A stretch of 43,448 nucleotides of DNA from assembly GCA_017536965.1 (NCBI GenBank), contig JAFWCK010000021.1, positions 1 through 43,448 of the forward strand, written 5' to 3'. Positions within the stretch are counted from its first letter, which is position 1. Every line of letters starts with the position of its first letter. This DNA comes from Lachnospiraceae bacterium. GTDB taxonomy: Bacteria > Bacillota > Clostridia > Lachnospirales > Lachnospiraceae. This document shows, one piece after another, positions 34,808 to 43,075 of the stretch. The position numbers and the translations under genes were made by a program. The notes under the pieces were generated by a model. The model was not told where the DNA came from. It ran no database searches and worked only from the letters and a program-made list of their open reading frames with translations.

Positions 34808-36076
34808 TCAATATTTTCCGTACAGGTCTAATGTTTCAAACATAGCATCCAGGTTTTCTTCTTTCGCATTTTCAAGGCTGCCGTCAAAATCAAAGATATA
34901 ACCGCCGCCCGGAGCGCAGGTATCCAGCAGATATTTTGTATCATCAATGATCTGCTGTTTTGTTCCGAATTCCATACGGGAGATGGAGAGATTTCCGGAG
35001 ATGCAGGCGATGCCGGAAAGTTTTTCTTTCGCTCTCTTCATGTCGACTTTCTCAAAGTGATACAGGACTTTGCCTGCAGGCACATCGGTCAGGAAATCGA
35101 GGCGGGTATCATACGGACCTTCTGTATAAATATACGGAAGCACATCTCCCATATCGATCAAAGCCATGATGATCTTCTTTAACGGCTTCCAGTACAGTTT
35201 CTCATACAGACTTTCACTCAGGAATCCGTCCATTCCCTTATGCAGCGGGAAGAAGATGGATTTAAACGGAATATCCACGAAGCGCAGGTACTGCAGTCTT
35301 GCAATCTGCATATCAGCAAAGCGGTTCACCGTTTCTTCTACGTAAGGGAGAATGTCCTCATCGGTGACATCTTCAAAAATTCCGAGTGTTCCACGGAAAT
35401 AGTCACCTAAGATATCATAAGGTGCTTCCGAAATGCCGGTGATCATGCCAGGGTATCCCATCCCGGCTATGATGCCGGAAAATTTCATGGTTGCTTCAAA
35501 CGCCTTTGCATTCTCTTCGCCGATCTTCCGAAGCAAATCGATTGCTTCCAGTGTCTGCGGATTATATAAACCGTTCAATGCAGAGCTGTCCAGAATGGTT
35601 CCATCCGCAAAGACAATATTTTGTGTTCCCTGAATGTTCGGGAATGCACGCGGGATATATTTGCGCAGCATAAATCCGGTGTAGTCGGAAAGCAGCTCCG
35701 GATATTCCTCCTGCTCCATAAATGCGATCTCATGGATCTGGTGCGTGCTGTATTTATCGACTTTGCTGCCCGGTCTTCCCGGCCAGTCAATGATCCTGGT
35801 TCCTGCCAGCTCGTTTGCCGGTCCGCTGTAGAAAAGCGGAACGCATCCTGCATCCACGTTTGGATAACGTTTCAGGAATTCGATCGCGCAGTTGCCGGCT
35901 TTTTCGAAATTATAAAAATGATCTTCATAGCTTCCGCCGGTATAGCGGGTAATGATACCGTCAAAAAACGGCTGGACCGGAACGCGGTCCGGCTGTCCTA
36001 AAGCAACGGCTGTTTTGATACGTCCAAGACGTTGTCCTAAAGCGGCAAAGTTTCCGCCCATTTGTTCTTCGCTCAT
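34808..36076 (-). CDS. Uroporphyrinogen decarboxylase-family methyltransferase-like protein
   Basis: The 422-residue protein has the URO-D/MtaA-CmuA TIM-barrel pattern, including RVPVQPFFDGIITRYTGG and the C-terminal GGGYIFDFDGSLENAKEENLDAM that matches the GGGYI and EN motifs of this family. True HemE enzymes are about 340 residues and have a different N-terminus, so heme synthesis is unlikely. Relatives transfer methyl groups to or from corrinoid proteins or coenzyme M. I chose ATG 36076 with AGGAGG ahead of it; a longer frame to 36112 adds 12 residues of no family match. It is divergent from a PucR-type regulator. No corrinoid protein gene is adjacent, so the substrate is unknown. Confidence 0.8.
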   Translation of the reverse strand: MSEEQMGGNFAALGQRLGRIKTAVALGQPDRVPVQPFFDGIITRYTGGSYEDHFYNFEKAGNCAIEFLKRYPNVDAGCVPLFYSGPANELAGTRIIDWPGRPGSKVDKYSTHQIHEIAFMEQEEYPELLSDYTGFMLRKYIPRAFPNIQGTQNIVFADGTILDSSALNGLYNPQTLEAIDLLRKIGEENAKAFEATMKFSGIIAGMGYPGMITGISEAPYDILGDYFRGTLGIFEDVTDEDILPYVEETVNRFADMQIARLQYLRFVDIPFKSIFFPLHKGMDGFLSESLYEKLYWKPLKKIIMALIDMGDVLPYIYTEGPYDTRLDFLTDVPAGKVLYHFEKVDMKRAKEKLSGIACISGNLSISRMEFGTKQQIIDDTKYLLDTCAPGGGYIFDFDGSLENAKEENLDAMFETLDLYGKY

Positions 36077-36190
36077 AGTATTTCCTCCTATCCTAAATTC
36101 TTTAAATAACAATTCATTTCAACTGGTTTTATTATAAAAGCCAATAGGAATGGAAAGATAGACGCAGAACATTGAAAAATAAGCAAGTTC

Positions 36191-37780
36191 ATGCTACAGT
36201 ATGTTGCAGAGGGAAAAACATTGAATATTACAGCAGGAATCCTATTTTTCTTATTGAGCAACAAGGACGATGCGCAACATATCTTGCATGGAGCGGACCG
36301 TTTCGAATTATTGCGCCTTCAGAAATATGAGGGACAGAAACAGACCGAGGCAGGAGTACTGTATCTGTATCCGGAGAAGATGGGAGCTCTGCTTTTTGTC
36401 TGCAGTAAAAGATGTGCTGTCTCAGAAGAAAGCTTGAAAATGCTTTCCCTTCCAGGCACCAAAGAAGCCGGATGGATGAATACCGTCAGTGCCGCCTGGA
36501 TTCCAAAACAAAAAGATATATCCGTTTTGACAGAACGGATCTTTCTTGCCTGGAATCAGTTTCTGCAAACGCAGAATGAGATTCTGGAGAAGGCACAGGG
36601 GGAGGACGCGAAAGGAGTTCTGGATCTGGCAGCAAGGCTTTTGAAACGGCAGTTCGCGTTAGTTGACCGTGATATGTTCGTGATGTTTGAAACAGAAGGC
36701 ATCGCACGTGAATTACGGGCAAAACTGGGAGAGGGGTTTTCGGATGAGATCGTTGACGAACTGATCATGTCAAAAGATTTTCATGATGTAGCCACATCCG
36801 AAGCACCGTTTTATTATTACATGGAAAGTGCAGATCAGAACTGCTACTGCGTTAACATTTCCCCAGATGGAATCTATAATGCCAGATTGGTCGTACATGT
36901 AAATGCAGATGAGTCAACGCTTCCTTCCGGCGCAGAACAAATTGCCAATCTGCTTGCAGGTGTTCTTACACAAATGGTCCGGAATCAAACACTGAAAACC
37001 TATTCGAATGAAAACGAACTGCTGCACCAGCTTTGTGGTTTGATCGCCGAAGGCGAAGCGGTCGATCCGGAAGAAATCCGGAAAGCGGCAGCCGCTTTTT
37101 TCCGTTCTGCGTCACAGACATATCAGGTTTTTTGCCTGGAGCCATATAAAACAAGCGGATGGGAGACACAGATGGAGACCACGCTTCCGGTTACGGTCCG
37201 GAAGCTGGAACAGGAATGGCCTGGATCCTGCGCAGTAGCGGTTGGGCAGCAGATCTTATGGCTGGCAACGCGTCCGGCATCCGTTACAGCGGATGAAAGA
37301 TATGCCTTTTATCAACAGCTGCTCCTTTTCTTAAGAGAGACGGTTTTCCGCGCGGGAGCCAGCAGCGCCTTTGCAGAGATCGCGCAGCTGTCGGATGCCT
37401 TTGATCAGGCAAAGGCAGCTCTCAGGACAGGATATAAGAAGAACCCAAGTTACTGGTTTTACCGGTTTGACGATTATCGTCTGGATTATATGATCGATCT
37501 GATACGGGAGACAAGCGCAGGCGGAGAACTGCTTTTGCATCCGGCAATCAAGATGCTTACAGACTATGACAAAACACACGACAGTCAACTGACAGAAACA
37601 CTGCGGGTGTTTTCAGAAAAAGGACAGAATGTAACGCAGGCTGCAGACGCCTTATTTGTGCACCGCACTACACTATTCCGCCGCCTGCAGCAGATCCGGG
37701 AGATGACAGGGATTCATCTGGAAGATCAAAAAGAGATGCTGGCCTTGCAGTTGTCATTTTATCTTTTGCAGGAGCACTGA
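36191..37780 (+). CDS. PucR/CdaR-type transcriptional regulator
   Basis: The 529-residue regulator ends in a helix-turn-helix of the PucR C-terminal type (about 465-525): GQNVTQAADALFVHRTTLFRRLQQI. The middle is a GGDEF-like CdaR region (about 300-430), and the N-terminal third is a poorly conserved ligand-sensing part. Such regulators activate catabolic genes for purines, amino acids or methylated compounds. It lies divergent from the UroD-like gene, 114 bases apart, so it most likely controls that gene. The start is ATG 36191; the ribosome binding site is poor, and an internal start cannot be ruled out. Confidence 0.85.
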   Translation: MLQYVAEGKTLNITAGILFFLLSNKDDAQHILHGADRFELLRLQKYEGQKQTEAGVLYLYPEKMGALLFVCSKRCAVSEESLKMLSLPGTKEAGWMNTVSAAWIPKQKDISVLTERIFLAWNQFLQTQNEILEKAQGEDAKGVLDLAARLLKRQFALVDRDMFVMFETEGIARELRAKLGEGFSDEIVDELIMSKDFHDVATSEAPFYYYMESADQNCYCVNISPDGIYNARLVVHVNADESTLPSGAEQIANLLAGVLTQMVRNQTLKTYSNENELLHQLCGLIAEGEAVDPEEIRKAAAAFFRSASQTYQVFCLEPYKTSGWETQMETTLPVTVRKLEQEWPGSCAVAVGQQILWLATRPASVTADERYAFYQQLLLFLRETVFRAGASSAFAEIAQLSDAFDQAKAALRTGYKKNPSYWFYRFDDYRLDYMIDLIRETSAGGELLLHPAIKMLTDYDKTHDSQLTETLRVFSEKGQNVTQAADALFVHRTTLFRRLQQIREMTGIHLEDQKEMLALQLSFYLLQEH

Positions 37781-37823
37781 AAGTGCCGGCCTGTAAAACA
37801 ACAGGGAGATAAAGGAGAAAACA

Positions 37824-38147
37824 ATGGATCAATTGGAACGCATCGCAAAAATGAGCAGTTATTTGAAATCCGCAAAAGAAGCCTGTGATGAACTGGATGC
37901 TGCCATGAAAGCACTGGCGGATGCTTTGGAAAAATATGAACAGGAATTAGAGCATATCGATCAGCTGGCAGAGTATTATGATAGCAGCGACTGGCTGCAT
38001 GATTTTGAGGATGATGAAGCAGGGCTGATTCCGGAAGATATTGACAGAGGCGCATTATCGGAGGATGGGATCTATGACCTTTTGATGGATCAGAAAAACG
38101 TGGAAGACATTCTGCAGCAGATACAAGAATATCTGCAGGAGAACTAA
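37824..38147 (+). CDS. DUF4298 family protein
   Basis: The 107-residue acidic helical protein is a DUF4298 member. It has a heptad-like N-terminal coiled coil (about 1-50), then AEYYDSSDWLHDFEDDEAG and RGALSEDGIYDLL, the most conserved parts of the family. The function is unknown; it has no signal peptide or TM helix and should be cytoplasmic. The ribosome binding site is AAAGGAG. It begins 43 bases after the PucR-type gene on the same strand and may be co-transcribed. Confidence 0.85.
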   Translation: MDQLERIAKMSSYLKSAKEACDELDAAMKALADALEKYEQELEHIDQLAEYYDSSDWLHDFEDDEAGLIPEDIDRGALSEDGIYDLLMDQKNVEDILQQIQEYLQEN

Positions 38148-38167
38148 AGGACACAAAAATCGAAACG

Positions 38168-38199
38168 AAAAAAGGACATCGCATAGCGATGTCCTTTTT
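38168..38199. terminator. Bidirectional terminator between DUF4298 and GH3 genes
   Basis: AAAAAGGACATCGC pairs with GCGATGTCCTTTTT, 14 perfect pairs around a three-base loop, with T- and A-runs making it effective in both directions. Confidence 0.92.
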
Positions 38200-38219
38200 A
38201 TATCTGTCGAAAAATTTCA

Positions 38220-40706
38220 TCACTTCTTTAAAGCCTTCAGAAGACGGACTACGGAACGCTGTACTTCTTCAATAGAGAGAGTGCCTGCATCCAGCTCTTC
38301 ATTCAAATTATCATGATCCATCTGCTGCCCTGGCATGATCAGATCATTGCCGGCACGCACGCATCCGGCAGCTGTGCAGTCCGGACCATGGTTTGTAGTT
38401 GTCCAGTCGGTCATGATCACTCCGTCGAAATCCCATTCATCTCTTGCAAGCTTAGTGCAAAGGTCGTAATTGTTTGCTGCATGGATTCCGTTGATCAGAT
38501 TATAACTGGTCATGATGGCCATCGGCTGGCTTCCCTTGATAGCAATCTCAAAACCTTTTACATAGATCTCACGCAGGGCCCGTTCGGAAACTATGGCATC
38601 GACGCGCATACGATTATTTTCCTGGTTATTGCATGCATAGTGCTTGATGGTCGTTCCGCAGCCTTTATAGCTTTGAACGCCGATGGTCACAAATGCAGCG
38701 GCAATGCCGGCGATCAGCGGGTCTTCTGAATAGTATTCAAAGTTTCTGCCGCAAAGCGGATTCCGTTGAATATTCATACCCGGTGCCAGCCAGAAGCGGA
38801 TACCAAATTCTTCCATTTCTTCTCCGATCCCGCGGCCAAAAGCCATCATCGTTTCGATATCCCAGGTCTGGGCGATCAATGTTCCCACCGGGAAGGCTGT
38901 GCAGTACTGATACCAGGTTTCATCCCCAATCAGTTTTTCTCCCCGCAGAAGGATGCCGCCCTCAATGGATTCTTCCAGTGTCGGGACGATTGGTGCACCG
39001 TTTACGACCTGGTATTCCTGTACCAGTCGGACTCCGGCTGGACCATCTGCCAGAATGGCAACTGGAATCCCGTCTTCTTCTGCACAGTTGCTTGTCTGTG
39101 CAGCAGAACCCGGAGCCATCCAGCCTGCAGCGCCTAAAGCACCCTGGTCGCTGGTCGCTGTAAATGCGCCGGTACACAGTTTGATCAGCTTGTCACGGGA
39201 AAGTGTTTTGACTAATGCCAGATCTTCGTCATCTTCCGCCTGATCATATCTGCCATAAACATTTTCCTTGTATGGAATATCTGCTGCCTTCAGGGCAATG
39301 CATGGATAATCTGCTTTTTGACCTTCCCATGTTCCTCTCAGATGAGAGATGATCCCTTTGTCTGGAACCATCTCTTCCAGATCCGCTGTTCTTGCGCAGG
39401 CGTGCTGCGTTTGCTCTGTGACGGCGTCTGCATCCAACTGGAGAGAGCCGATAAAAGCAGCGTTTTCCAGACTGTTTCCGATGAAGAGTCCATACAGACC
39501 TTCTTCCAGGATCCAGGCACATTTTTCTTCATCAAAAGAAGCAAAGGAGGTAACAGAGATGGATAGAGAAACCATTTCTTCCTCTCCCGGAGCCAGTGTT
39601 TTTGTTTTGGCAAAGCCAACTAATTTCCGATATTCTTTCGGCAGTTTTTCCTGCGGACAGGACACATAGACCTGAACGACTTCTTTTCCTGCATAAGCGG
39701 AACCAGAGTTCTTAACACGTACTTTGATGGTCAGCTGCTCACCATCTAAGGTTATATCTTCTGTTGTCAGAGTGAAATCCGTATAAGAAAGTCCAAAACC
39801 GAATCCATAACGGACCGGAATGTCAAATGTATCAAAGTAACGGTATCCCACAAAAATACCCTGTTTATAATAATCATAGTCCAGATCGCCGTTCAGATTG
39901 GAGTATTCTTCTGCAAACGGGATATCGTCATATTGAAGCGGCCATGTAGCGGCAAGTTTTCCGCTCGGGGTCACCTTGCCAAGAAGGATATCGGCAATGG
40001 CTGGTCCGCCGTTTTGTCCCGGCTGAGCAACGTAAAGAATGCTTTTGATATTTGGAAAATCTTCCGTGAAATTCATGTCGATCGCACCGCCGGCATTGAT
40101 GATGAGGATCACATTTTCGTATTGGTCACAGACGGCTTTTATCAGAGCATATTCCGTATCTAATAGATAATAATCTCCCTTTTCCAGACGCCTGTCTGCA
40201 CCTTCTCCTGCATTGCGGGAGAGAACAAAGATGGCATTTTCGCCCCGTTGTGTTTTATCCGGGAGTTCTCCTGCAGGAATATCAAATGGCGTGATCATAT
40301 AGGCTTCGAACAAAGGTCCGATCCCGTTTGGCTTTTTACTCAGTTCATCCGCTTTTGCCCAGACTTCTTTTTTCCAGGCTTCCCGTGCAGCATCATACAG
40401 ACTGGAATAGCCCTCCAGCCAGCTGCGGTTTGTGATCTGAAAACCTGCTTCTTCCAGACCTTCTAAAACATTTACCGTACGGCGTGCATAAACATTACCG
40501 GAGCCGGTTCCGCCTTTTACGGTTTTTAAGGCGCCGGCGCCAAATAAAGCAACTTCGCTGTTTTCTTTCAGCGGCAGAACATTCCCGTCATTTTTCAGGA
40601 GAACGATGCCTTCGGTCGCGATCTGGCGGGCAAGCGCACTATGCTCGATTTCATATGGACGAGGAGAATTATCCTGCGTTCCGGAGCGTTTGATTGTGGT
40701 TGTCAT
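38220..40706 (-). CDS. GH3 beta-glucosidase-type hydrolase, reversed domain order
   Basis: The 828-residue glycoside hydrolase cleaves beta-linked sugars, probably beta-glucosides. The domain order is reversed compared with most GH3 enzymes. The GH3 C-terminal alpha/beta-sandwich domain comes first (about 20-290, with GSGNVYARRTVNVLEGL), then a fibronectin III-like domain (about 310-385) and then the TIM barrel (about 450-828). The barrel carries KHYACNNQENNRM and the GVIMTDW motif whose Asp (about residue 767) is the nucleophile. No signal peptide is seen, so it is cytoplasmic and probably acts on imported oligosaccharides. No sugar transporter is adjacent. Confidence 0.92.
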   Translation of the reverse strand: MTTTIKRSGTQDNSPRPYEIEHSALARQIATEGIVLLKNDGNVLPLKENSEVALFGAGALKTVKGGTGSGNVYARRTVNVLEGLEEAGFQITNRSWLEGYSSLYDAAREAWKKEVWAKADELSKKPNGIGPLFEAYMITPFDIPAGELPDKTQRGENAIFVLSRNAGEGADRRLEKGDYYLLDTEYALIKAVCDQYENVILIINAGGAIDMNFTEDFPNIKSILYVAQPGQNGGPAIADILLGKVTPSGKLAATWPLQYDDIPFAEEYSNLNGDLDYDYYKQGIFVGYRYFDTFDIPVRYGFGFGLSYTDFTLTTEDITLDGEQLTIKVRVKNSGSAYAGKEVVQVYVSCPQEKLPKEYRKLVGFAKTKTLAPGEEEMVSLSISVTSFASFDEEKCAWILEEGLYGLFIGNSLENAAFIGSLQLDADAVTEQTQHACARTADLEEMVPDKGIISHLRGTWEGQKADYPCIALKAADIPYKENVYGRYDQAEDDEDLALVKTLSRDKLIKLCTGAFTATSDQGALGAAGWMAPGSAAQTSNCAEEDGIPVAILADGPAGVRLVQEYQVVNGAPIVPTLEESIEGGILLRGEKLIGDETWYQYCTAFPVGTLIAQTWDIETMMAFGRGIGEEMEEFGIRFWLAPGMNIQRNPLCGRNFEYYSEDPLIAGIAAAFVTIGVQSYKGCGTTIKHYACNNQENNRMRVDAIVSERALREIYVKGFEIAIKGSQPMAIMTSYNLINGIHAANNYDLCTKLARDEWDFDGVIMTDWTTTNHGPDCTAAGCVRAGNDLIMPGQQMDHDNLNEELDAGTLSIEEVQRSVVRLLKALKK

Positions 40707-40781
40707 GGCGTATTCCTTTCTTTTTTGTTGATGGTACTTATTTTATTTCTGTATTTATTTTGCCAAACCCCAAAAGGGAAT

Positions 40782-41468
40782 TCAATGGTTTCCTTCTTCA
40801 GAAGTATCTTTTAACAGTTCAAAGTGATTCCGCGTGGTCTTTAGAAGACCTTCTTTTTGCAGTTTGGACAGTTCCACTGACATCGCGGCGCGCTCCACAC
40901 AGAGGAAGTCGGCAAGCTGCTGCCTGTCATACGGAATCTCAAAAGATGTATTACCTGCACGCAGAGCCTCGGAAGATAAATAAGAAAGAAGCTTCTCTCG
41001 TGTGGTCCGTTTACTCATATGCGTGATCTTTTCATTAAACTGAAGAACCTTATTGGCCAGAACGGCAACCAGATTTCGCGTGAGCTTATTGTGATGATCG
41101 CAGGCGGTTGGACAGGTAGTGAGCATTTTGCGGATATTCAGCAGAAGGACCACGGAATCTTCACTTGCGGTCACACTGATGTTAAGCACGGAGCCTGGCG
41201 TAGCGGCATAAGGCTCTCCAAAAAAATCTCCCGGAAGGCATTTTCCCATAATATTGCGATGCCCCCACAGATCCTCCTGGATGATGATAACAGATCCGGA
41301 TAGGACAAGGCCCATTTCTTCGGTGGCGTCACCTGCACGGAAAATAAATTGATCTTTTTTTACCGAAAGCGCTCTGGCGCTGACACAATGGAGGATGGCA
41401 AGGATCTCTTCATCCGTCATGCCGGTAAAAAAAGGACATCGTTTTAACTGGTTCAGGTATTTTTTCAA
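40782..41468 (-). CDS. Crp/Fnr family transcriptional regulator
   Basis: The 228-residue regulator has a cyclic-nucleotide-binding-like beta roll (about 12-125), a dimerisation helix and a winged helix-turn-helix (about 155-220) with YDRQQLADFLCVERAAMSVELSKL. No Fnr-type cysteine cluster is apparent; Cys119 and Cys123 are in the helix following the beta roll. The ligand is unknown. The gene is divergent from the zinc-ribbon and ferredoxin genes, with a symmetric GTTTGA-AA-TCAAAC element in the gap. Similar regulators lie beside hybrid-cluster-protein or nitrosative-stress genes in Clostridia. Confidence 0.88.
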   Translation of the reverse strand: MKKYLNQLKRCPFFTGMTDEEILAILHCVSARALSVKKDQFIFRAGDATEEMGLVLSGSVIIIQEDLWGHRNIMGKCLPGDFFGEPYAATPGSVLNISVTASEDSVVLLLNIRKMLTTCPTACDHHNKLTRNLVAVLANKVLQFNEKITHMSKRTTREKLLSYLSSEALRAGNTSFEIPYDRQQLADFLCVERAAMSVELSKLQKEGLLKTTRNHFELLKDTSEEGNH

Positions 41469-41493
41469 ATGTGTCTCCTTAAAGTCTCGTTTT

Positions 41494-41507
41494 GTTTGAA
41501 ATCAAAC
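41494..41507. promoter_or_regulatory. Candidate Crp/Fnr operator
   Basis: GTTTGA and TCAAAC flank AA to form a 14-base near-perfect palindrome in the divergent gap, similar to half-sites of the Fnr type (TTGA...TCAA). It lies between the regulator gene and the zinc-ribbon/ferredoxin pair, so it could control both directions. Confidence 0.6.
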
Positions 41508-41578
41508 ATACTTGTTAGAAATATTATGATAGTATTTCAATATAAAAACAAGGGAAAAGTCCAAAAAGGAGCTGACCA

Positions 41579-41881
41579 ATGGGAAACATGATATTCAGCG
41601 GATGTCAGGGAAAGCCGCAGGTTCAGATTTTTGAAAAAACATGTCCTAACTGTGGAGCAGAGATAGAGGTCTTCTCCGTAGATACGGAGGCGGTTTGTGA
41701 GAACTGCGGATTTAAGATTTATAACGATACCCTCAGCTGTGTACAGTGGTGCAAATATGCAAAGCTGTGTGTTGGAGAGGAGAGATATCGCCAGCTGAAA
41801 AAGATTGCGGAAGAGCAGAAGCTTCGAAAGGAAGCGCAGCAGAAGGAGGAAAAAAATGAAACGGAAAATCATTCATATTGA
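41579..41881 (+). CDS. Small Cys-rich zinc-ribbon protein
   Basis: The 100-residue protein has two CxxC pairs (CPNCG and CENCG) that should bind zinc, and a distinct CVQWCKYAKLC motif with three further cysteines. The Lys/Glu-rich tail may be helical. Small proteins of this type lie beside Crp-type regulators and ferredoxins in clostridial genomes, but the function is unknown. It overlaps the ferredoxin gene by 26 bases, so they form one unit. It starts at ATG 41579, with AAAGGAGC upstream. Confidence 0.8.
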   Translation: MGNMIFSGCQGKPQVQIFEKTCPNCGAEIEVFSVDTEAVCENCGFKIYNDTLSCVQWCKYAKLCVGEERYRQLKKIAEEQKLRKEAQQKEEKNETENHSY

Positions 41882-42470
41882 TGAAGACAAATGTATTGGC
41901 TGTGGTGCGTGTGCAAGTGCATGCCACGAAGGTGCCATTGAAATGATAGATGGAAAAGCGGTCCTGACAAGAGAAGATTATTGTGACGGCTTAGGAGACT
42001 GCCTTCCTGCCTGCCCGGCAGGAGCCATTACATTTGAAGAACGGGAAGCGCCGGCCTATAACGAAGCGGCCGTACAGGCAGCAAAACAGCAGAAGATGCA
42101 GGGAACATCTCAATTAGCACAATGGCCGTGTCAGATCAAACTGGTACCGGTGAATGCACCATTTTTTGATGGAGCCAAACTGTTGATAGCAGCCGACTGC
42201 ACCGCTTATGCTTACGCATCCGTTCATGAAGATTTTATGAAAGGGCGCATTACACTGATCGGATGTCCAAAACTGGATGCGGTGGATTACAGTGAAAAAC
42301 TGACAGAAATCATTAAAAACAATGATATTCAGGAAGTAACGGTCCTTCGTATGGAGGTCCCGTGCTGCGGCGGCTTGGAAATGGCAGTTAAGAAGGCACT
42401 GAAAAACAGCGGCAAGTCTGTTCCATGCCGGGTTGTGACGATATCGATAGAGGGAGATATATTAGAATAG
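41856..42470 (+). CDS. 4Fe-4S dicluster ferredoxin-like protein
   Basis: The 204-residue protein has two 4Fe-4S motifs at the N-terminus: CIGCGACASAC followed by the second, modified set CDGLGDCLPACPAG. The remaining 140 residues form a separate domain with IAADCTAYAYASVHEDF, LIGCPKLD and MEVPCCGG, resembling the ferredoxin-like partner of hybrid cluster protein in Clostridia. It should carry electrons in the cytoplasm. I chose ATG 41856 with AAGGAGGA upstream; a longer frame from 41805 would overlap the zinc-ribbon gene by 77 bases. The hcp gene is not in the window. Confidence 0.87.
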   Translation: MKRKIIHIDEDKCIGCGACASACHEGAIEMIDGKAVLTREDYCDGLGDCLPACPAGAITFEEREAPAYNEAAVQAAKQQKMQGTSQLAQWPCQIKLVPVNAPFFDGAKLLIAADCTAYAYASVHEDFMKGRITLIGCPKLDAVDYSEKLTEIIKNNDIQEVTVLRMEVPCCGGLEMAVKKALKNSGKSVPCRVVTISIEGDILE

Positions 42471-42475
42471 AACTA

Positions 42476-43060
42476 TTACGAATAGGTCTGTATGATTTCC
42501 TCTGCGACTTCACGGCGCTGAATGCAGCGGTCCATCGCCTGCTTTTCGATATAGCGGTGGGCCTGCGGTTCATCCATCTTGAGTTCAGAGATCAAGAGCC
42601 ATTTTGCCCGGTTAACAAGACGGATCTCTTCCATCTTTTCTTCAAAGGAAAGAGTCTTCTTTTCCATGCTCCGAAGTCGTTCCCTGGCGCTTTCCATCCA
42701 GCGGAGCGCATGTTCGATCGCGGGAACCGGGACAGGTTTGGACAGCGTAAAAACGCCATGTTCCACGACTTTATCAAAAATATCTTCATGTAATTCTGCA
42801 CGGACAAACAAAAGAACTACAGTTCCTTGAGAAGCAGACAGATCAATTGCCAGTCGGATGCCCGGGTCGTCAGGAAGAGGAGAGTTGATGATCACAAAAT
42901 CATACTCCTGCTCGCCCCATGCCCTTTTTGCGGCGCTCACATTGGAAACGACCAAAACAGGGTCGTACTGAGATTCTGCCAAAAGGGAAGAAAGCGCTGT
43001 ATTTAGTTTTTCTGCCGCAGAAACGACTAGAACGCGGTAGCTGCGCTCTTTCAAACTCAT
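42476..43060 (-). CDS. ANTAR-domain regulator with atypical receiver
   Basis: The 194-residue protein has a receiver-like domain (about 8-122) and a C-terminal ANTAR RNA-binding domain (about 135-194), which binds double-hairpin leaders and prevents early termination. The receiver appears unable to be phosphorylated: the acidic pocket is missing and the phospho-acceptor position is Asn59 in VIINSPLPDD, although Lys108 is kept. It is 15 bases downstream of the glutamine synthetase gene, so it probably controls nitrogen genes. Its RNA targets cannot be seen here. Confidence 0.88.
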   Translation of the reverse strand: MSLKERSYRVLVVSAAEKLNTALSSLLAESQYDPVLVVSNVSAAKRAWGEQEYDFVIINSPLPDDPGIRLAIDLSASQGTVVLLFVRAELHEDIFDKVVEHGVFTLSKPVPVPAIEHALRWMESARERLRSMEKKTLSFEEKMEEIRLVNRAKWLLISELKMDEPQAHRYIEKQAMDRCIQRREVAEEIIQTYS

Positions 43061-43075
43061 AACAGGTGCCTTTCT

